Source: Flavobacteriales bacterium (lineage in GTDB: Bacteria; Bacteroidota; Bacteroidia; Flavobacteriales_F; PHOS-HE28). Taken from it: 64,000 nucleotides of DNA. The notes below the pieces were generated by a model, which worked only from the letters and a program-made list of their open reading frames with translations, searched no databases and was not told the origin of the DNA. How positions within the stretch are numbered: the first letter of the stretch is position 1; each line of letters begins with the position of its first letter. Made by a program: the position numbers and the translations under genes. This document shows, piece by piece, positions 51,784 to 61,062 of this stretch. The stretch lies in contig JAMLHB010000002.1 of the NCBI GenBank assembly GCA_023957375.1, forward strand, positions 620,001 to 684,000, written 5' to 3'.

Positions 51784-52749
51784 TCAATACCCTCCCCCCG
51801 CGCCTTGTCCCCGTTCAATGGGGTGCCAGGTGGTCTTCACCTCCTGCGTATCCAGGATGAAGTAGGGACTTTGGCCCTCGGCGGAAGCCCAGTCCTTCAC
51901 CTTGGGCACCACCACGCGCTTCATGTTCGCAGCGGCCTCGGTGTCCAGCGATATTTGCTCTTCCGGTGCAGGTTGTGCACACACGATCGCATTTACGTCC
52001 ATGTGCGTGGCCAAGGGCCTGAGCAACTCCTTGCGGCGCCCGGTCAACAGGTTCACCACGCCACCGGGCAGGTCGCTGGTGGCCAGCACCTCGGTGAATG
52101 AAACTGCGGGCAGCGGCTTGTTTTCGGCAGCCAGCACCACGCAGGTGTTGCCCCCTGCGATCACCGGCGCTACCAAGCTCACCAAGCCGAGAAGGCCGCC
52201 CTCGGCCGGCATGGCGAGCCCCACCACGCCAGTGGGCTCCAGCACACTAAAGTTGAAATGGGAACAGTTGACCGGGTTCACGCTGCTGAACACGGCCTGG
52301 TACTTGTCGCACCAACCCGCGTAGTAGATCCAACGGTCGATGGCTGCGGCCACCTCAGCTTCCGCTTGCACGCGTGATGCGCCGTGCAACATCAGTTCGT
52401 GAATGAACTGTGCGCTGCGCCCCTCAAGCATTTCCCCGATGCGGTAGAGGACCTGGCCGCGGTTGAACGCGGTGCGGTGGCCCCAGTCGCCAAAAGTCTT
52501 CCGTGCGGCCACCACGCCTTCGCGCACATCCTTGCGGCTGCTCAGGCACACATTGGCCAAGGGCCTGCCCGCGCCATCCCCGGGTTGGTAATAGCGGCCG
52601 CTCTCCGTGCGTGGAAACTTTCCGCCGATGTAGATCTTGTAGGTCTTCAGCACCGGCAGTCGCTTCCGCCCCGGCGAAACACCGTCCGCGTGGCCGTTTC
52701 CGTTGATCTCCTCCTTCGCCAGTGCGGTATTGCTGATGGTCTTGCTCAT
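51784..52749 (-). CDS. Shortened aldehyde dehydrogenase-like protein lacking the catalytic half
   Basis: The protein has 321 residues; full-length ALDHs have about 480. After a 40-residue linker the ALDH N-terminal fold is clear: KIYIGGKFPRTESGRYYQP, the VVAARKTFGDWGHRTAFNRG segment, NFSVLEPTGVVGLAMPAEGG and VIAGGNTCVVLAAENKPLPA, then LATSDLPGGVVNLLTG. The region with the catalytic Cys and Glu is missing. The C-terminus instead has KRVVVPKVKDWASAEGQSPYF and a short tail. Comparable non-catalytic ALDH proteins occur next to a full ALDH in other bacteria; none is adjacent here. No frameshift is visible at the end. Confidence 0.8.
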   Translation of the reverse strand: MSKTISNTALAKEEINGNGHADGVSPGRKRLPVLKTYKIYIGGKFPRTESGRYYQPGDGAGRPLANVCLSSRKDVREGVVAARKTFGDWGHRTAFNRGQVLYRIGEMLEGRSAQFIHELMLHGASRVQAEAEVAAAIDRWIYYAGWCDKYQAVFSSVNPVNCSHFNFSVLEPTGVVGLAMPAEGGLLGLVSLVAPVIAGGNTCVVLAAENKPLPAVSFTEVLATSDLPGGVVNLLTGRRKELLRPLATHMDVNAIVCAQPAPEEQISLDTEAAANMKRVVVPKVKDWASAEGQSPYFILDTQEVKTTWHPIERGQGAGGGY

Positions 52750-52808
52750 GGCCTGCGGCTGTGTAGCCAAAGTTAAGGTGTACCGGTCCAAGGGGTGGCC
52801 TGACCTCC

Positions 52809-54986
52809 TTATTCCTTCACCATGCATGCAATGGCGCTTCGCCCCCCGCCCTCCAAGCGCACCAGGTATCCTCCCGGTTCCAACACCCTTGTATCAATGG
52901 TGGCTTCCGTGACCATCGGGCCCGCCATCGAAACCACCTCCCGCCCGACCATGTCGATAATGCGGATGTAGGCGATCGGGAACGGTGCAGCGCAATGGAT
53001 GGTGGCCACGGCAGGGACGGGCCAGAGCCGCATGCCATCCCTCGCGGTCAGTTCCCGGGCACTCATTACCGCTTGGTGGCGGGCAGTCCATTCCTGCAGA
53101 AAGAGGTTGGCCACCGCGGCATCGTGGATGACCAGCGTGTTTTCATCGCTGGACGACTCCGCCCCTGCGGTCCAGTTATGACTTCCGGTCACCACCCTCG
53201 CGCCATTGGCCACGCCCGCATCCACGATGGCGTATTTATGGTGGAGCAAGCCCGGCTCATCCGCGTGTGACAAGAGCTCCACCCCCTGACCCACCAAGTA
53301 ATTGAACTCCGACCCGGTGGCGTCGATGTCTTCCACATCGCCCGCCACCAGCATTCCCTGCCGACCCTTCGCGTCCAGCACCGCATCGCCCAAGCTGTTT
53401 TCGGTGAAGATGTACAGGGCCAGCCGAAGGTCTTCCTGCGCGTCATCGAGCACCTTCTTGATCCGGGCGGTGGTGCCGTCGGAGGGTGAAAAAATGCTTT
53501 CCACTTCCACGCCCCCGATATTGAACAGGTGCGGGGTGTTGTCTTCCTTGCCGGGACCAAACCGGCTGAGGGAGGGCACGGGCTGGGCGCCGTTGCCTCC
53601 CCACATCTCCTCGAACTCCACGCGGTAGCATCTCGCCAATGCCTGGTCCTGTATGAAAAAGATGTTGTTGTAGTCATCGAAGAAGCTCTGCGTGGTCCAA
53701 TTGCACGACCCGCTCATCACCGTGGCCCGCTGGGGGTCGTCGGCATCGATGATCATAAACTTGTTGTGCATGCTGCCCGGGGTGTTGGTCCGGTACAGCA
53801 CGGGGATGGAAGGATACAGGTTGGCCAGCGCCGTGTTGGCATTGGCTCCCTCGGCGATCCAACGCACTTGCACGCCCCGGTCCACGGCCATGTTCACCGC
53901 ATGGGCCAACAAGTTGCTGTTGGTGTTGTAAATGGCGATGTCCAGGGTTTGCTCAGCCCGGTCGATGTACGCCTTGATCGTGTCGTCCGTGGCATCGAAC
54001 AAGCCGATGGCATCCTGCCCGCTGGCCACGCTGGTGTCCACGCTTTTGGTGAAGTACACCTTGATGCTGCCGCTGGACGAGGAGGCGGTAGAGTACAGTC
54101 CCGGCACGGCAAAGGCCGTATCACCGTTGTCCACCGAGAAAGCTTGGGCATAGTAGAATGTGGCCGGTTGCAACCCTGTGAACTGCAATTCATGCGCGGC
54201 GGAGACCGTGCCGGATGCGGTATGCGAGCCCATTGCCGGAGTGGTGCCGAAGAATGCCTCGGTACTGCCGGCCAGGTTGGTTTGCCAGGTCAAGGTGAAG
54301 CCATCGCCGACCAAGTTGCCTTGCACCACGGGGGGCAGGATGCTGATGGCGTTATGCACGGCAATGTCCGCCCCCGAGCGGGGAAGCAGCTGGTATCCGT
54401 CATTGTATGGCGGGGTGGTGGAATACTGCGAAACGATGCCGGTGATGTCCACCGGCCCCGCAGGTACCGGTGTGCCGATGAGCGGATGTCCGCTTCGCAA
54501 GTATACCGTGCCGGTCTGCATGCCGGCCTGCACCGTCCGTTCGCCAGCGGTGAACACGCCTGATGCCGTGAAGTACACCCCCTCCATCCGCACCAGTTCC
54601 GATTCGAGTTGATCATTCATGCCGGCAGGTTCGACCACCACGGCATCGGGCAGCATATTTCCGGTGCTGTTCACCGTGAACGAACTGATGGGCGTGATCT
54701 CCAGCAAGCCGTTGAAGCTGGTGAGCGTGCCGCTCAACGTTACCTGATCGCCCGGCTGCGGGTTGAACCCCGGCACCGACCCGGATCCCGGGTATGCGGC
54801 GATGCCTGCCGACGCATCCTGCAGATAGCGGATAGGGCCGAGCGAGGCACCCGAAGTGACCACCCCGGTAACGGTGACCGTGCTGCCCAACGATGCCGCG
54901 CGGGCCGTGGCAATGGATTGGGCGTAAAGGGCCGGGGCGGTGAGCAACATCCCGGCGGCAAACACGAAGAATGCACATCTTTTCAT
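52809..54986 (-). CDS. Secreted phospholipase D-like protein with fibronectin-type and T9SS sorting domains
   Basis: The protein has 725 residues from MKRCAFFVFAAGMLLTAPALYAQ. An OB-fold-like N-terminal domain (about 25-190; VTVTGVVTSGA, GDQVTLSGTLTSF) and an Fn3-like domain (FTLTWQTNLAGS) precede two PLD HxKx4D motifs: HNKFMIIDADD with SGSCNWTTQSF, and HHKYAIVDAG with TGSHNWTAG. The type A sorting domain ends ACMVKE. It is probably an extracellular phosphodiesterase. PLD-type enzymes with single-motif spacing like this are often nucleases rather than lipases, and an OB-fold would suit a nucleic-acid substrate. Confidence 0.88.
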   Translation of the reverse strand: MKRCAFFVFAAGMLLTAPALYAQSIATARAASLGSTVTVTGVVTSGASLGPIRYLQDASAGIAAYPGSGSVPGFNPQPGDQVTLSGTLTSFNGLLEITPISSFTVNSTGNMLPDAVVVEPAGMNDQLESELVRMEGVYFTASGVFTAGERTVQAGMQTGTVYLRSGHPLIGTPVPAGPVDITGIVSQYSTTPPYNDGYQLLPRSGADIAVHNAISILPPVVQGNLVGDGFTLTWQTNLAGSTEAFFGTTPAMGSHTASGTVSAAHELQFTGLQPATFYYAQAFSVDNGDTAFAVPGLYSTASSSSGSIKVYFTKSVDTSVASGQDAIGLFDATDDTIKAYIDRAEQTLDIAIYNTNSNLLAHAVNMAVDRGVQVRWIAEGANANTALANLYPSIPVLYRTNTPGSMHNKFMIIDADDPQRATVMSGSCNWTTQSFFDDYNNIFFIQDQALARCYRVEFEEMWGGNGAQPVPSLSRFGPGKEDNTPHLFNIGGVEVESIFSPSDGTTARIKKVLDDAQEDLRLALYIFTENSLGDAVLDAKGRQGMLVAGDVEDIDATGSEFNYLVGQGVELLSHADEPGLLHHKYAIVDAGVANGARVVTGSHNWTAGAESSSDENTLVIHDAAVANLFLQEWTARHQAVMSARELTARDGMRLWPVPAVATIHCAAPFPIAYIRIIDMVGREVVSMAGPMVTEATIDTRVLEPGGYLVRLEGGGRSAIACMVKE

Positions 54987-55087
54987 CGCGGCAAAGGAAC
55001 AACTGCACGCAGGCACCGTGTTCGTTCGGCGCGTTTCTTGTTAACCGCGAAGCGCTGAACAGATAACTTGCCGCCACTTTTGCCCCC

Positions 55088-56137
55088 ATGAGGAACATCC
55101 TGCTGCGCCGATTCCTGCTGCCCGTGTCGCTCGCCTTTATCCAAACGGCCACGGCCCAGCCGGATGGGGCGCGCTATGAGCCCCGTCCCATCGGCTTCTA
55201 CAACGTGGAGAACCTGTACGACACCCTGGACGGCCCCAACGACGATGCCGAGTACCTGCCCGGAAGCGCCAAAGACTGGGGCACCGTGCGCTATCGGAGG
55301 AAATTGCAGCACCTGGCCCAGGTACTCGGCGAAATGGGCACGGACCTGTTCCCCGACGGGCTGGTTTGCTTCGGCCTGTGCGAGGTGGAAAATCGGGGCG
55401 TGGTGGAAGACCTGGTGAACACGCCTCCCTTGGCCAGGCGCGGGTACCGGGTAGTGCATCACGACGGACCCGACCGGCGCGGTGTGGACGTGGCCTTCGT
55501 GTACAATCCGAAGTACTTCACCCTGCTGCATGAGCGCACCTACCCGCTGGTGGACCCGCAGGACACCAACTTCCGCACCCGCGATCAACTGGTGGCCACC
55601 GGCCTGATGGACGGTGATACGGTGAGCATCATCGTCAACCACTGGCCTTCACGCTTCGGGGGCGAGAAGCGTTCGCTGCCAAAGCGGGTTCTTGCGGCCA
55701 AGGTGGGGCGGCACATCATCGATTCGCTGTTGGCCCGCAATGCCAACGCCCGTATCCTTTACATGGGCGATCTGAACGACGACCCGGTAGATCCGTCCGT
55801 GCGCAAATTCCTGGGCACCACCGGCGACAAGGCACAGGTGTCCGCCAAGAAGCTGTACAACCCCATGTACGACCTCTTCCAAAAAGGCATCGGCTCCCTG
55901 GCATGGCGCGACAGCTGGAACCTCTTCGACCAGATCATCCTGTCGCCCGCCTTGGTAACGGGCGCGGGCGGGCACTTGCGCTACTACGGCGTGCGTGTTT
56001 TCAACCAACCCTACCTGCGCCAGACCGAAGGCAATTTTGAAGGGTATCCGCTCCGCACCTACGTGGGCGATACCTACCAAGGCGGCTATGCGGACCACTT
56101 TCCGGTGTTCGTGATCCTGGTAAAGCAAGTGCAATGA
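55088..56137 (+). CDS. Exported endonuclease/exonuclease/phosphatase family protein
   Basis: The protein has 349 residues with signal peptide RFLLPVSLAFIQTATAQ. EEP catalytic motifs are IGFYNVENLYDT (Asn), LCEVENRGVVEDL (Glu), DVAFVYNP, VNHWPSR (His), YMGDLNDDP (Asp-Asn) and the final ADHFPVFV (Asp-His). The LYDT-type form is the Bacteroidota exported branch, probably acting on nucleic acids or phosphoesters outside the cytoplasm. It is divergent from the PLD gene 101 bp away. Confidence 0.93.
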   Translation: MRNILLRRFLLPVSLAFIQTATAQPDGARYEPRPIGFYNVENLYDTLDGPNDDAEYLPGSAKDWGTVRYRRKLQHLAQVLGEMGTDLFPDGLVCFGLCEVENRGVVEDLVNTPPLARRGYRVVHHDGPDRRGVDVAFVYNPKYFTLLHERTYPLVDPQDTNFRTRDQLVATGLMDGDTVSIIVNHWPSRFGGEKRSLPKRVLAAKVGRHIIDSLLARNANARILYMGDLNDDPVDPSVRKFLGTTGDKAQVSAKKLYNPMYDLFQKGIGSLAWRDSWNLFDQIILSPALVTGAGGHLRYYGVRVFNQPYLRQTEGNFEGYPLRTYVGDTYQGGYADHFPVFVILVKQVQ

Positions 56138-56162
56138 ACCCCGCAACGGCGTTGGGTGCGGA

Positions 56163-56170
56163 TAACTTTG
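56163..56170 (+). promoter_or_regulatory. -7 box TAACTTTG upstream of hldD
   Basis: An exact TAnnTTTG match 4 bp before the ATG at 56175, implying a very short leader. No TTG lies at the usual spacing; the nearest, at about 56152, is too close. Confidence 0.45.
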
Positions 56171-56174
56171 CATC

Positions 56175-57131
56175 ATGATCATCGTGACCGGCGCAGCGGG
56201 GTTCATCGGAAGCCGATTGCTGCATGAGCTGCAACAGCGGGGCTATGCCGACCTGGTGGCCGTTGACGATTTCTCGAGGCAGGACAAGGCTGGCAACCTG
56301 GAGGGCATCAAGCTGGGCGCACGCGTGGAGCGCGCTGATTTCCCGGCCTGGATCGATGCCAACGAACACCTCATCCAGTTCATCTTCCACCTCGGTGCAC
56401 GCACCGACACCACCGAATTCAACAAGGCCGTGTTTGACGAACTGAACGTACGCTCCAGCCAATTGATCTGGCAGCGCTGCGTGAAGTACGCCCTGCCACT
56501 GGTGTATGCTTCCTCCGCCGCCACATACGGCGACGGAGAACTGGGGTATGGCGACACCGACGACGGCCTACCATTCAAGCTGAAGCCGCTGAACCCCTAC
56601 GGCGAAAGCAAGAACGAGTTCGACAAGTGGGCCTTGCATCAAGAGGTGAAGCCGTTCTTCTGGGCGGGCCTGAAATTCTTCAACGTGTACGGACCCAACG
56701 AGTACCACAAGGGGCGCATGGCCAGCGTGGTGTTCCACGCCTTCAAGCAGATCGAGGCCACGGGCGGCATGAAGCTCTTCCGCAGCCACCGGCCCGACTA
56801 CAAGGACGGCGAACAGCTCCGTGACTTCGTGTACGTGAAGGATGTGTGCGACGTGTGCATTTTCCTGATGGAGCACCGCAAACACAGCGGCCTGTACAAC
56901 CTTGGCAGCGGGCAGGCACGCACTTTTCTCGACTTGGCCCGCAACGTGTTCAAGGCCATGGGCCGCGAAGAGCACATCGGGTTCATCGATACGCCCATGG
57001 ACATCCGCGACAAGTACCAGTACTTTACCGAGGCACCCATGGCCAAGCTGCGCGGCATCGGTTATGAAAAGCCGTTCCACACACTGGAGGAAGGCATCGC
57101 CGACTATGTGCGGAACCACCTGATGGTATAG
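56175..57131 (+). CDS. hldD: ADP-L-glycero-D-manno-heptose 6-epimerase
   Basis: The protein has 318 residues. The Rossmann motif TGAAGFIGS (5-13) is followed by VDDFSRQDKAGNL, the HLGARTDTTE motif typical of this family, the YASSAATYG catalytic Ser region and Y-x3-K in LNPYGESKNEFDKW, plus FNVYGPNEYHKGRMAS. It makes the L,D-heptose precursor of the LPS inner core (also called rfaD). A glycosyltransferase gene follows 44 bp downstream. Confidence 0.95.
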   Translation: MIIVTGAAGFIGSRLLHELQQRGYADLVAVDDFSRQDKAGNLEGIKLGARVERADFPAWIDANEHLIQFIFHLGARTDTTEFNKAVFDELNVRSSQLIWQRCVKYALPLVYASSAATYGDGELGYGDTDDGLPFKLKPLNPYGESKNEFDKWALHQEVKPFFWAGLKFFNVYGPNEYHKGRMASVVFHAFKQIEATGGMKLFRSHRPDYKDGEQLRDFVYVKDVCDVCIFLMEHRKHSGLYNLGSGQARTFLDLARNVFKAMGREEHIGFIDTPMDIRDKYQYFTEAPMAKLRGIGYEKPFHTLEEGIADYVRNHLMV

Positions 57132-57175
57132 CCTGTGCCTGGCGGAGGTCCGCGCATTGGCCGCATCTTCGCTGC

Positions 57176-58264
57176 ATGTTCGCCGGCGCACGCATTCTGG
57201 TGGCCCCCTTGGATTGGGGCTTGGGCCATGCCGCGCGTTGCGTGCCGTTGGTGCATGCGCTGATGGAGCAGGGCGCCGTGCCGGTGATCGGTGCGGACAA
57301 AGGACCGCTGGCGCTGTTGGCCGCGGAGTTTCCGCAACTGGAGCAGGCAAGGATTCCGGGCATGGAGGTGCGGTACGCGCGCGGAAAGTCCATGGCGTGG
57401 ATGCTGGCCCGGCAATTCCCCGCGATGCTGCGGCAGATCCGTGCGGAGCATGCCTGGCTTGAAAAGCACAGGCAGGCATTGCAACTGGATGCCGTGATCA
57501 GCGACCAGCGGTTCGGGCTGCACGCCACGGCCCTGCCGAGCGTGCTGATCACCCACCAGCTTTTTCCGTTCACGCCTGTGGCACAAGGGCTGGCCCGCAA
57601 GATCAACCTGCGGCACATTGCGCCGTTCGACCGCTGCTGGGTACCGGATCTTGCGGAAGAACCAGGCCTCGCCGGTGAACTTGCACATGGCAAAAGGCTT
57701 CCGGCCAATGCACGCTACATCGGGCCGCTGAGCCGTTTTGAACATGCGCCCGCCGCCAAAGCCGACCATGCCTGGCGCGTAGTGGCCGTGATCAGCGGAC
57801 CCGAGCCGCAGCGCAGCATGCTGGAGCAGTTGGTGTTGCAGCAGTTGCATGCGATCGAAGGTCCACACCTCCTGGTTGCCGGCAGGCCCGGCCTGGAAGA
57901 TAATCAAGTGGGGCCGGTCCAAGTGGTGGGGCACATGGCTACGCCCGACCTGCACGCTGCGCTGTTGAGCGCTGAACTGATCGTGGGCCGCACCGGCTAT
58001 TCCACCCTGATGGACCTTGCGGCCATCGGGCGCGGTGCCTTGCTGGTTCCCACACCGGGGCAGCCGGAGCAGGAGTACTTGGGCCGGTTGCACGCTGCGA
58101 ACGGCATGCACGTGGTACAGGACCAGCGGCGGTTCCATATCGCCGACGTGCTTCCCCATCCACCGGACCGGCATGCTGCCTGCACCGGCGGTGCCGCCCG
58201 ATCAACTGCTTTGAGCGATCTTGCACACTTGATCGCCCTGCGGCGCGCACACCACAAAACATGA
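57176..58264 (+). CDS. Glycosyltransferase family protein (GT28/MurG-like fold)
   Basis: The protein has 362 residues. The start ILVAPLDWGLGHAARCVPLVHAL is the N-terminal nucleotide-sugar transferase motif (GLGHA). The C-terminal half has a second Rossmann region with VVAVISGPEPQRSMLEQL and LIVGRTGYSTLMDLAAIGRG, close to the GT28 donor-binding loop, then LVPTPGQPEQEYL. It lies between hldD and a secreted nuclease gene. The acceptor is unknown. Its stop overlaps the next start (ATGA). Confidence 0.85.
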   Translation: MFAGARILVAPLDWGLGHAARCVPLVHALMEQGAVPVIGADKGPLALLAAEFPQLEQARIPGMEVRYARGKSMAWMLARQFPAMLRQIRAEHAWLEKHRQALQLDAVISDQRFGLHATALPSVLITHQLFPFTPVAQGLARKINLRHIAPFDRCWVPDLAEEPGLAGELAHGKRLPANARYIGPLSRFEHAPAAKADHAWRVVAVISGPEPQRSMLEQLVLQQLHAIEGPHLLVAGRPGLEDNQVGPVQVVGHMATPDLHAALLSAELIVGRTGYSTLMDLAAIGRGALLVPTPGQPEQEYLGRLHAANGMHVVQDQRRFHIADVLPHPPDRHAACTGGAARSTALSDLAHLIALRRAHHKT

Positions 58265-59511
58265 CCATGGTTTTCCGCCCACTCTCCCTGTGCACCGGCT
58301 TGCTCCTGCTGCTGAAGGTTTCCGCCCAAACCCAGGCTGACCAACAATTGCGTGACGCACAAAGCCGGTTCGATGCCGCCAAACAGCAACTTGAACAGCT
58401 GCGCAGCCAGGTGGAACACGCCAAGCTGGCCGTGATGCAGCACGACCTGGCGCAGTGGGGCTATCCTGCCTTGACACCCGGCGATACCGTGATCGTGCAT
58501 CCCGGGCACGCCTTGGTCTGGAACGATCATTACAAGGTGCCCAAGTGGACCGCCCACATCATCATGCCGGACATCATGGAGGGCAATCTCGCGCGCATCG
58601 ACACCTTCCTGCCCGATCCGCAGATCAAGACCAACACGGCATTGATCGATGCGTACTGGTTCAGCGGCTACGACCGCGGCCACATGGTGCCCAGCGCGGA
58701 CATGCGCTGGAGCGAGGAGGCGCTGAAGGCCACCTACCTATACTCCAATGTGTCCCCGCAAAAGCCGGAGCTCAACCGCGGTACGTGGGCCGACCTGGAG
58801 GACTGGATGCGGCGCTATGTGCACTACTCCGGCCACCGCGTTTACGTGGTCACGGCACCCATCCTGGGCAAGGACATGCCGCTGCTGAACAAGCCCAAGG
58901 CCAAGGAGGATGTCTATGCGCCGCCGTACTTTTTCAAAGCCATGGTGGACCTGGACGCGCCCGTGAAGAAGGGCATCGCGTTCGTGATGAGGAACGGCCT
59001 GAACGATCAAGGCGTACTGGCATACGCCGTGTCCATAGACAGTGTGGAGGCACTCTCCGGGCTGGACCTTTTCCCTGCGTTGGCCGACACGCTGGAGCAC
59101 CGCATCGAGGCGCAGCACAATACGCAGGATTGGTACGGCGAGGGCGACAGGGCCATGGGCGAAGTGGCACCGCTTCCTCCGCCGCTGCCCGGCGGGCGCT
59201 TCAACACCATGCAGGCCAAGTACCACATCGGCAACAAGGCCACCATTTGCGGAACCGTGGTGAGCACGCGCCGCACCAAGAAATCAAATGCGCTCTACCT
59301 CAATTTCGACCGCATGTACCCCAACCAGGACTTCTACGCCACGGTGTGGGATTACAACAGCCCGAACTTCCCGTACAACCCGGAGACCTACTTGGAGGGG
59401 CGCAAGATCTGCGTCACCGGCATGGTCACCGTGTTTGATGACATTGCGCGGATCAGCATCAACAACGCCAAGGAGATCACCTTCTGGGAAGACGTGGTGA
59501 AGGGCAAGTGA
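58261..59511 (+). CDS. Secreted DNA/RNA non-specific endonuclease with C-terminal OB-fold
   Basis: The protein has 416 residues. Signal peptide LCTGLLLLLKVSAQ is followed by a coiled-coil stretch (30-60), then a betabetaalpha-Me nuclease with the catalytic DRGH motif at 138-141 (GYDRGHMVPSADM) and the metal-site Asn in YSNVSPQKPELNRG. The last 100 residues form an OB-like domain (IGNKATICGTVVSTRR to ISINNAKEITFW). The fusion of NucA-type nuclease and OB-fold suggests binding of a nucleic-acid substrate. Confidence 0.92.
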   Translation: MTMVFRPLSLCTGLLLLLKVSAQTQADQQLRDAQSRFDAAKQQLEQLRSQVEHAKLAVMQHDLAQWGYPALTPGDTVIVHPGHALVWNDHYKVPKWTAHIIMPDIMEGNLARIDTFLPDPQIKTNTALIDAYWFSGYDRGHMVPSADMRWSEEALKATYLYSNVSPQKPELNRGTWADLEDWMRRYVHYSGHRVYVVTAPILGKDMPLLNKPKAKEDVYAPPYFFKAMVDLDAPVKKGIAFVMRNGLNDQGVLAYAVSIDSVEALSGLDLFPALADTLEHRIEAQHNTQDWYGEGDRAMGEVAPLPPPLPGGRFNTMQAKYHIGNKATICGTVVSTRRTKKSNALYLNFDRMYPNQDFYATVWDYNSPNFPYNPETYLEGRKICVTGMVTVFDDIARISINNAKEITFWEDVVKGK

Positions 59512-59529
59512 TCGCAGCTGGGCTGCTCT

Positions 59530-60018
59530 TCAGTGCGCGATGAGCTCGCCCGTGTACACGGTGTTGCTCTCATGCAATGCACGGTCGGCAATGCGGACGC
59601 TGAAGCGCGTGGTGTCGCCCGGGGCGGGCGGGGGAAGCACTTGCGGGCTGATCTGCACGGTGATGTCACCCTGCAGAGCTTTGTTCTGCCCGGTAGGCGT
59701 GATCACCGGAATGCGGTAGTACAAAGGCAGTGTGAACTGCTGTAGGACCCAGGAGCCGTTCACCATCTTGTACTGGTCCACGAAGAAGTTGTGGTACCAC
59801 TGGCTGCCCGGATTGTACGGAGCCAGCGTGTCCCCCTGGTCCAACCCGATGTCGCCGTCGCCATCGGTGAAGGAAATGGTGAGCGCCGAAGAGTCCGGTG
59901 ACTGGACGTAGGATTTGAAGGTGATGTGCGGCTCCTTGGGGAACTCTTCCGTTTTCAAGCAGGCCGTGGCCAGCAGTGCCACCACCAGCGCGGCCCCGAA
60001 TACTTTTGCTCCCTGCAT
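59530..60018 (-). CDS. Small lipoprotein of unknown function
   Basis: The protein has 162 residues from MQGAKVFGAALVVALLATAC; the lipobox LLATAC puts the acylated Cys at 20. The mature part opens LKTEEFPKEPHITF and contains FTDGDGDIGLDQGD, a calcium-loop-like acidic stretch, then LPPPAPGDTTRFSVRIADRAL. Similar small SusE-like or uncharacterised lipoproteins are frequent in Bacteroidota; the function is unknown. The gene is divergent from the LuxE-like gene by 30 bp. Confidence 0.82.
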   Translation of the reverse strand: MQGAKVFGAALVVALLATACLKTEEFPKEPHITFKSYVQSPDSSALTISFTDGDGDIGLDQGDTLAPYNPGSQWYHNFFVDQYKMVNGSWVLQQFTLPLYYRIPVITPTGQNKALQGDITVQISPQVLPPPAPGDTTRFSVRIADRALHESNTVYTGELIAH

Positions 60019-60048
60019 GGGCAACCCTTCCATCAATTCTCCAAAGGT

Positions 60049-61062
60049 ATGAACGCCCGGACCGGTGGTGCCTTGGTGTTTGAGGAATGGCGTGAAAAGC
60101 CGTTCCTAGTGGATGATGACAGTGGGTTTGAGGCACTTGCGCTGGAACTTTTTGCCCTGCATGCCGCAGGTAATCCGGTGTACAAGGAATACATCGCTGC
60201 ATTGGGCGTTCGGCCCGAACAGGTGGATGCAGTGGAACGGATACCCTTCCTGCCCATCGGCTTTTTCCGCAACCACCGCGTGCTGCTGGAGGGGCTGGAG
60301 GGCGCCCTCCAATTCACAAGCAGTGGCACCACGGGCTCTGCCACCAGCACCCACCACGTGCCCTGGCCGGAGTTGTATGAGCGTTCCTTCAATACCAGCT
60401 TCGGCGCGGAATACGGGCGACCCTCGCGCTGGCGGATCCTGGCGCTGTTGCCAGCTTACTTGGAGCGCCCCGGAAGCTCCCTGGTGTACATGGTGCAGAA
60501 GCTGATCGGGCAAAGCGGCGACGCCAAGAGCGGCACCTTTCTGCACAACCTCGATGCGTTGGCCGCATTGCTGCGCGAAAGCGAGGCGGAAGGCGTGCAG
60601 ACCTTGTTGCTCGGCGTGCCCTTCGCCTTGCTGGACCTGGCGGAACAACACCCCATGCCGTTAAGGCACACGGTGATCATGGAAACCGGCGGCATGAAAG
60701 GGCGCAGGCCCGAAATGGTGCGCGAGGAACTGCACGCCATCCTGAAGGAAGCCTTCGGCGTAGCTGCCATCCACAGCGAATACGGGATGACCGAGCTGCT
60801 TTCACAAGCGTGGTCACAAGGCCATGGCCGCTACCGCTGCCCCCCGTGGATGCGGGTGCGCCTCCGGGATGTGAACGACCCCTTCAGCACCATGGAAGCA
60901 GGACGCACGGGCGGCATCGACGTGATGGACCTGTGCAACATCGCCAGTTGCCCGTTCATCAGCACACAGGACTTGGGCCGTGTTCACGCTGATGGTTCCT
61001 TCGAGGTACTCGGGCGTTTTGACAACAGCGATCTACGGGGGTGCAATTTGTTGGTGGGTTAG
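60049..61062 (+). CDS. LuxE-domain acyl-protein synthetase-like protein
   Basis: The protein has 337 residues from MNARTGGALVFEEWREK. It shows the LuxE/AMP-binding signature QFTSSGTTGSATSTHHV and later METGGMKGRRPEMV, HSEYGMTELLSQAW and the C-terminal adenylation end STQDLGRVHADGSFEVLGRFD. LuxE activates fatty acids as acyl-AMP and acyl-protein in bioluminescence; no other lux gene is here. In Bacteroidota such genes lie among lipid or surface polysaccharide genes. Its TAG stop is part of a heptamer repeat. Confidence 0.87.
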   Translation: MNARTGGALVFEEWREKPFLVDDDSGFEALALELFALHAAGNPVYKEYIAALGVRPEQVDAVERIPFLPIGFFRNHRVLLEGLEGALQFTSSGTTGSATSTHHVPWPELYERSFNTSFGAEYGRPSRWRILALLPAYLERPGSSLVYMVQKLIGQSGDAKSGTFLHNLDALAALLRESEAEGVQTLLLGVPFALLDLAEQHPMPLRHTVIMETGGMKGRRPEMVREELHAILKEAFGVAAIHSEYGMTELLSQAWSQGHGRYRCPPWMRVRLRDVNDPFSTMEAGRTGGIDVMDLCNIASCPFISTQDLGRVHADGSFEVLGRFDNSDLRGCNLLVG

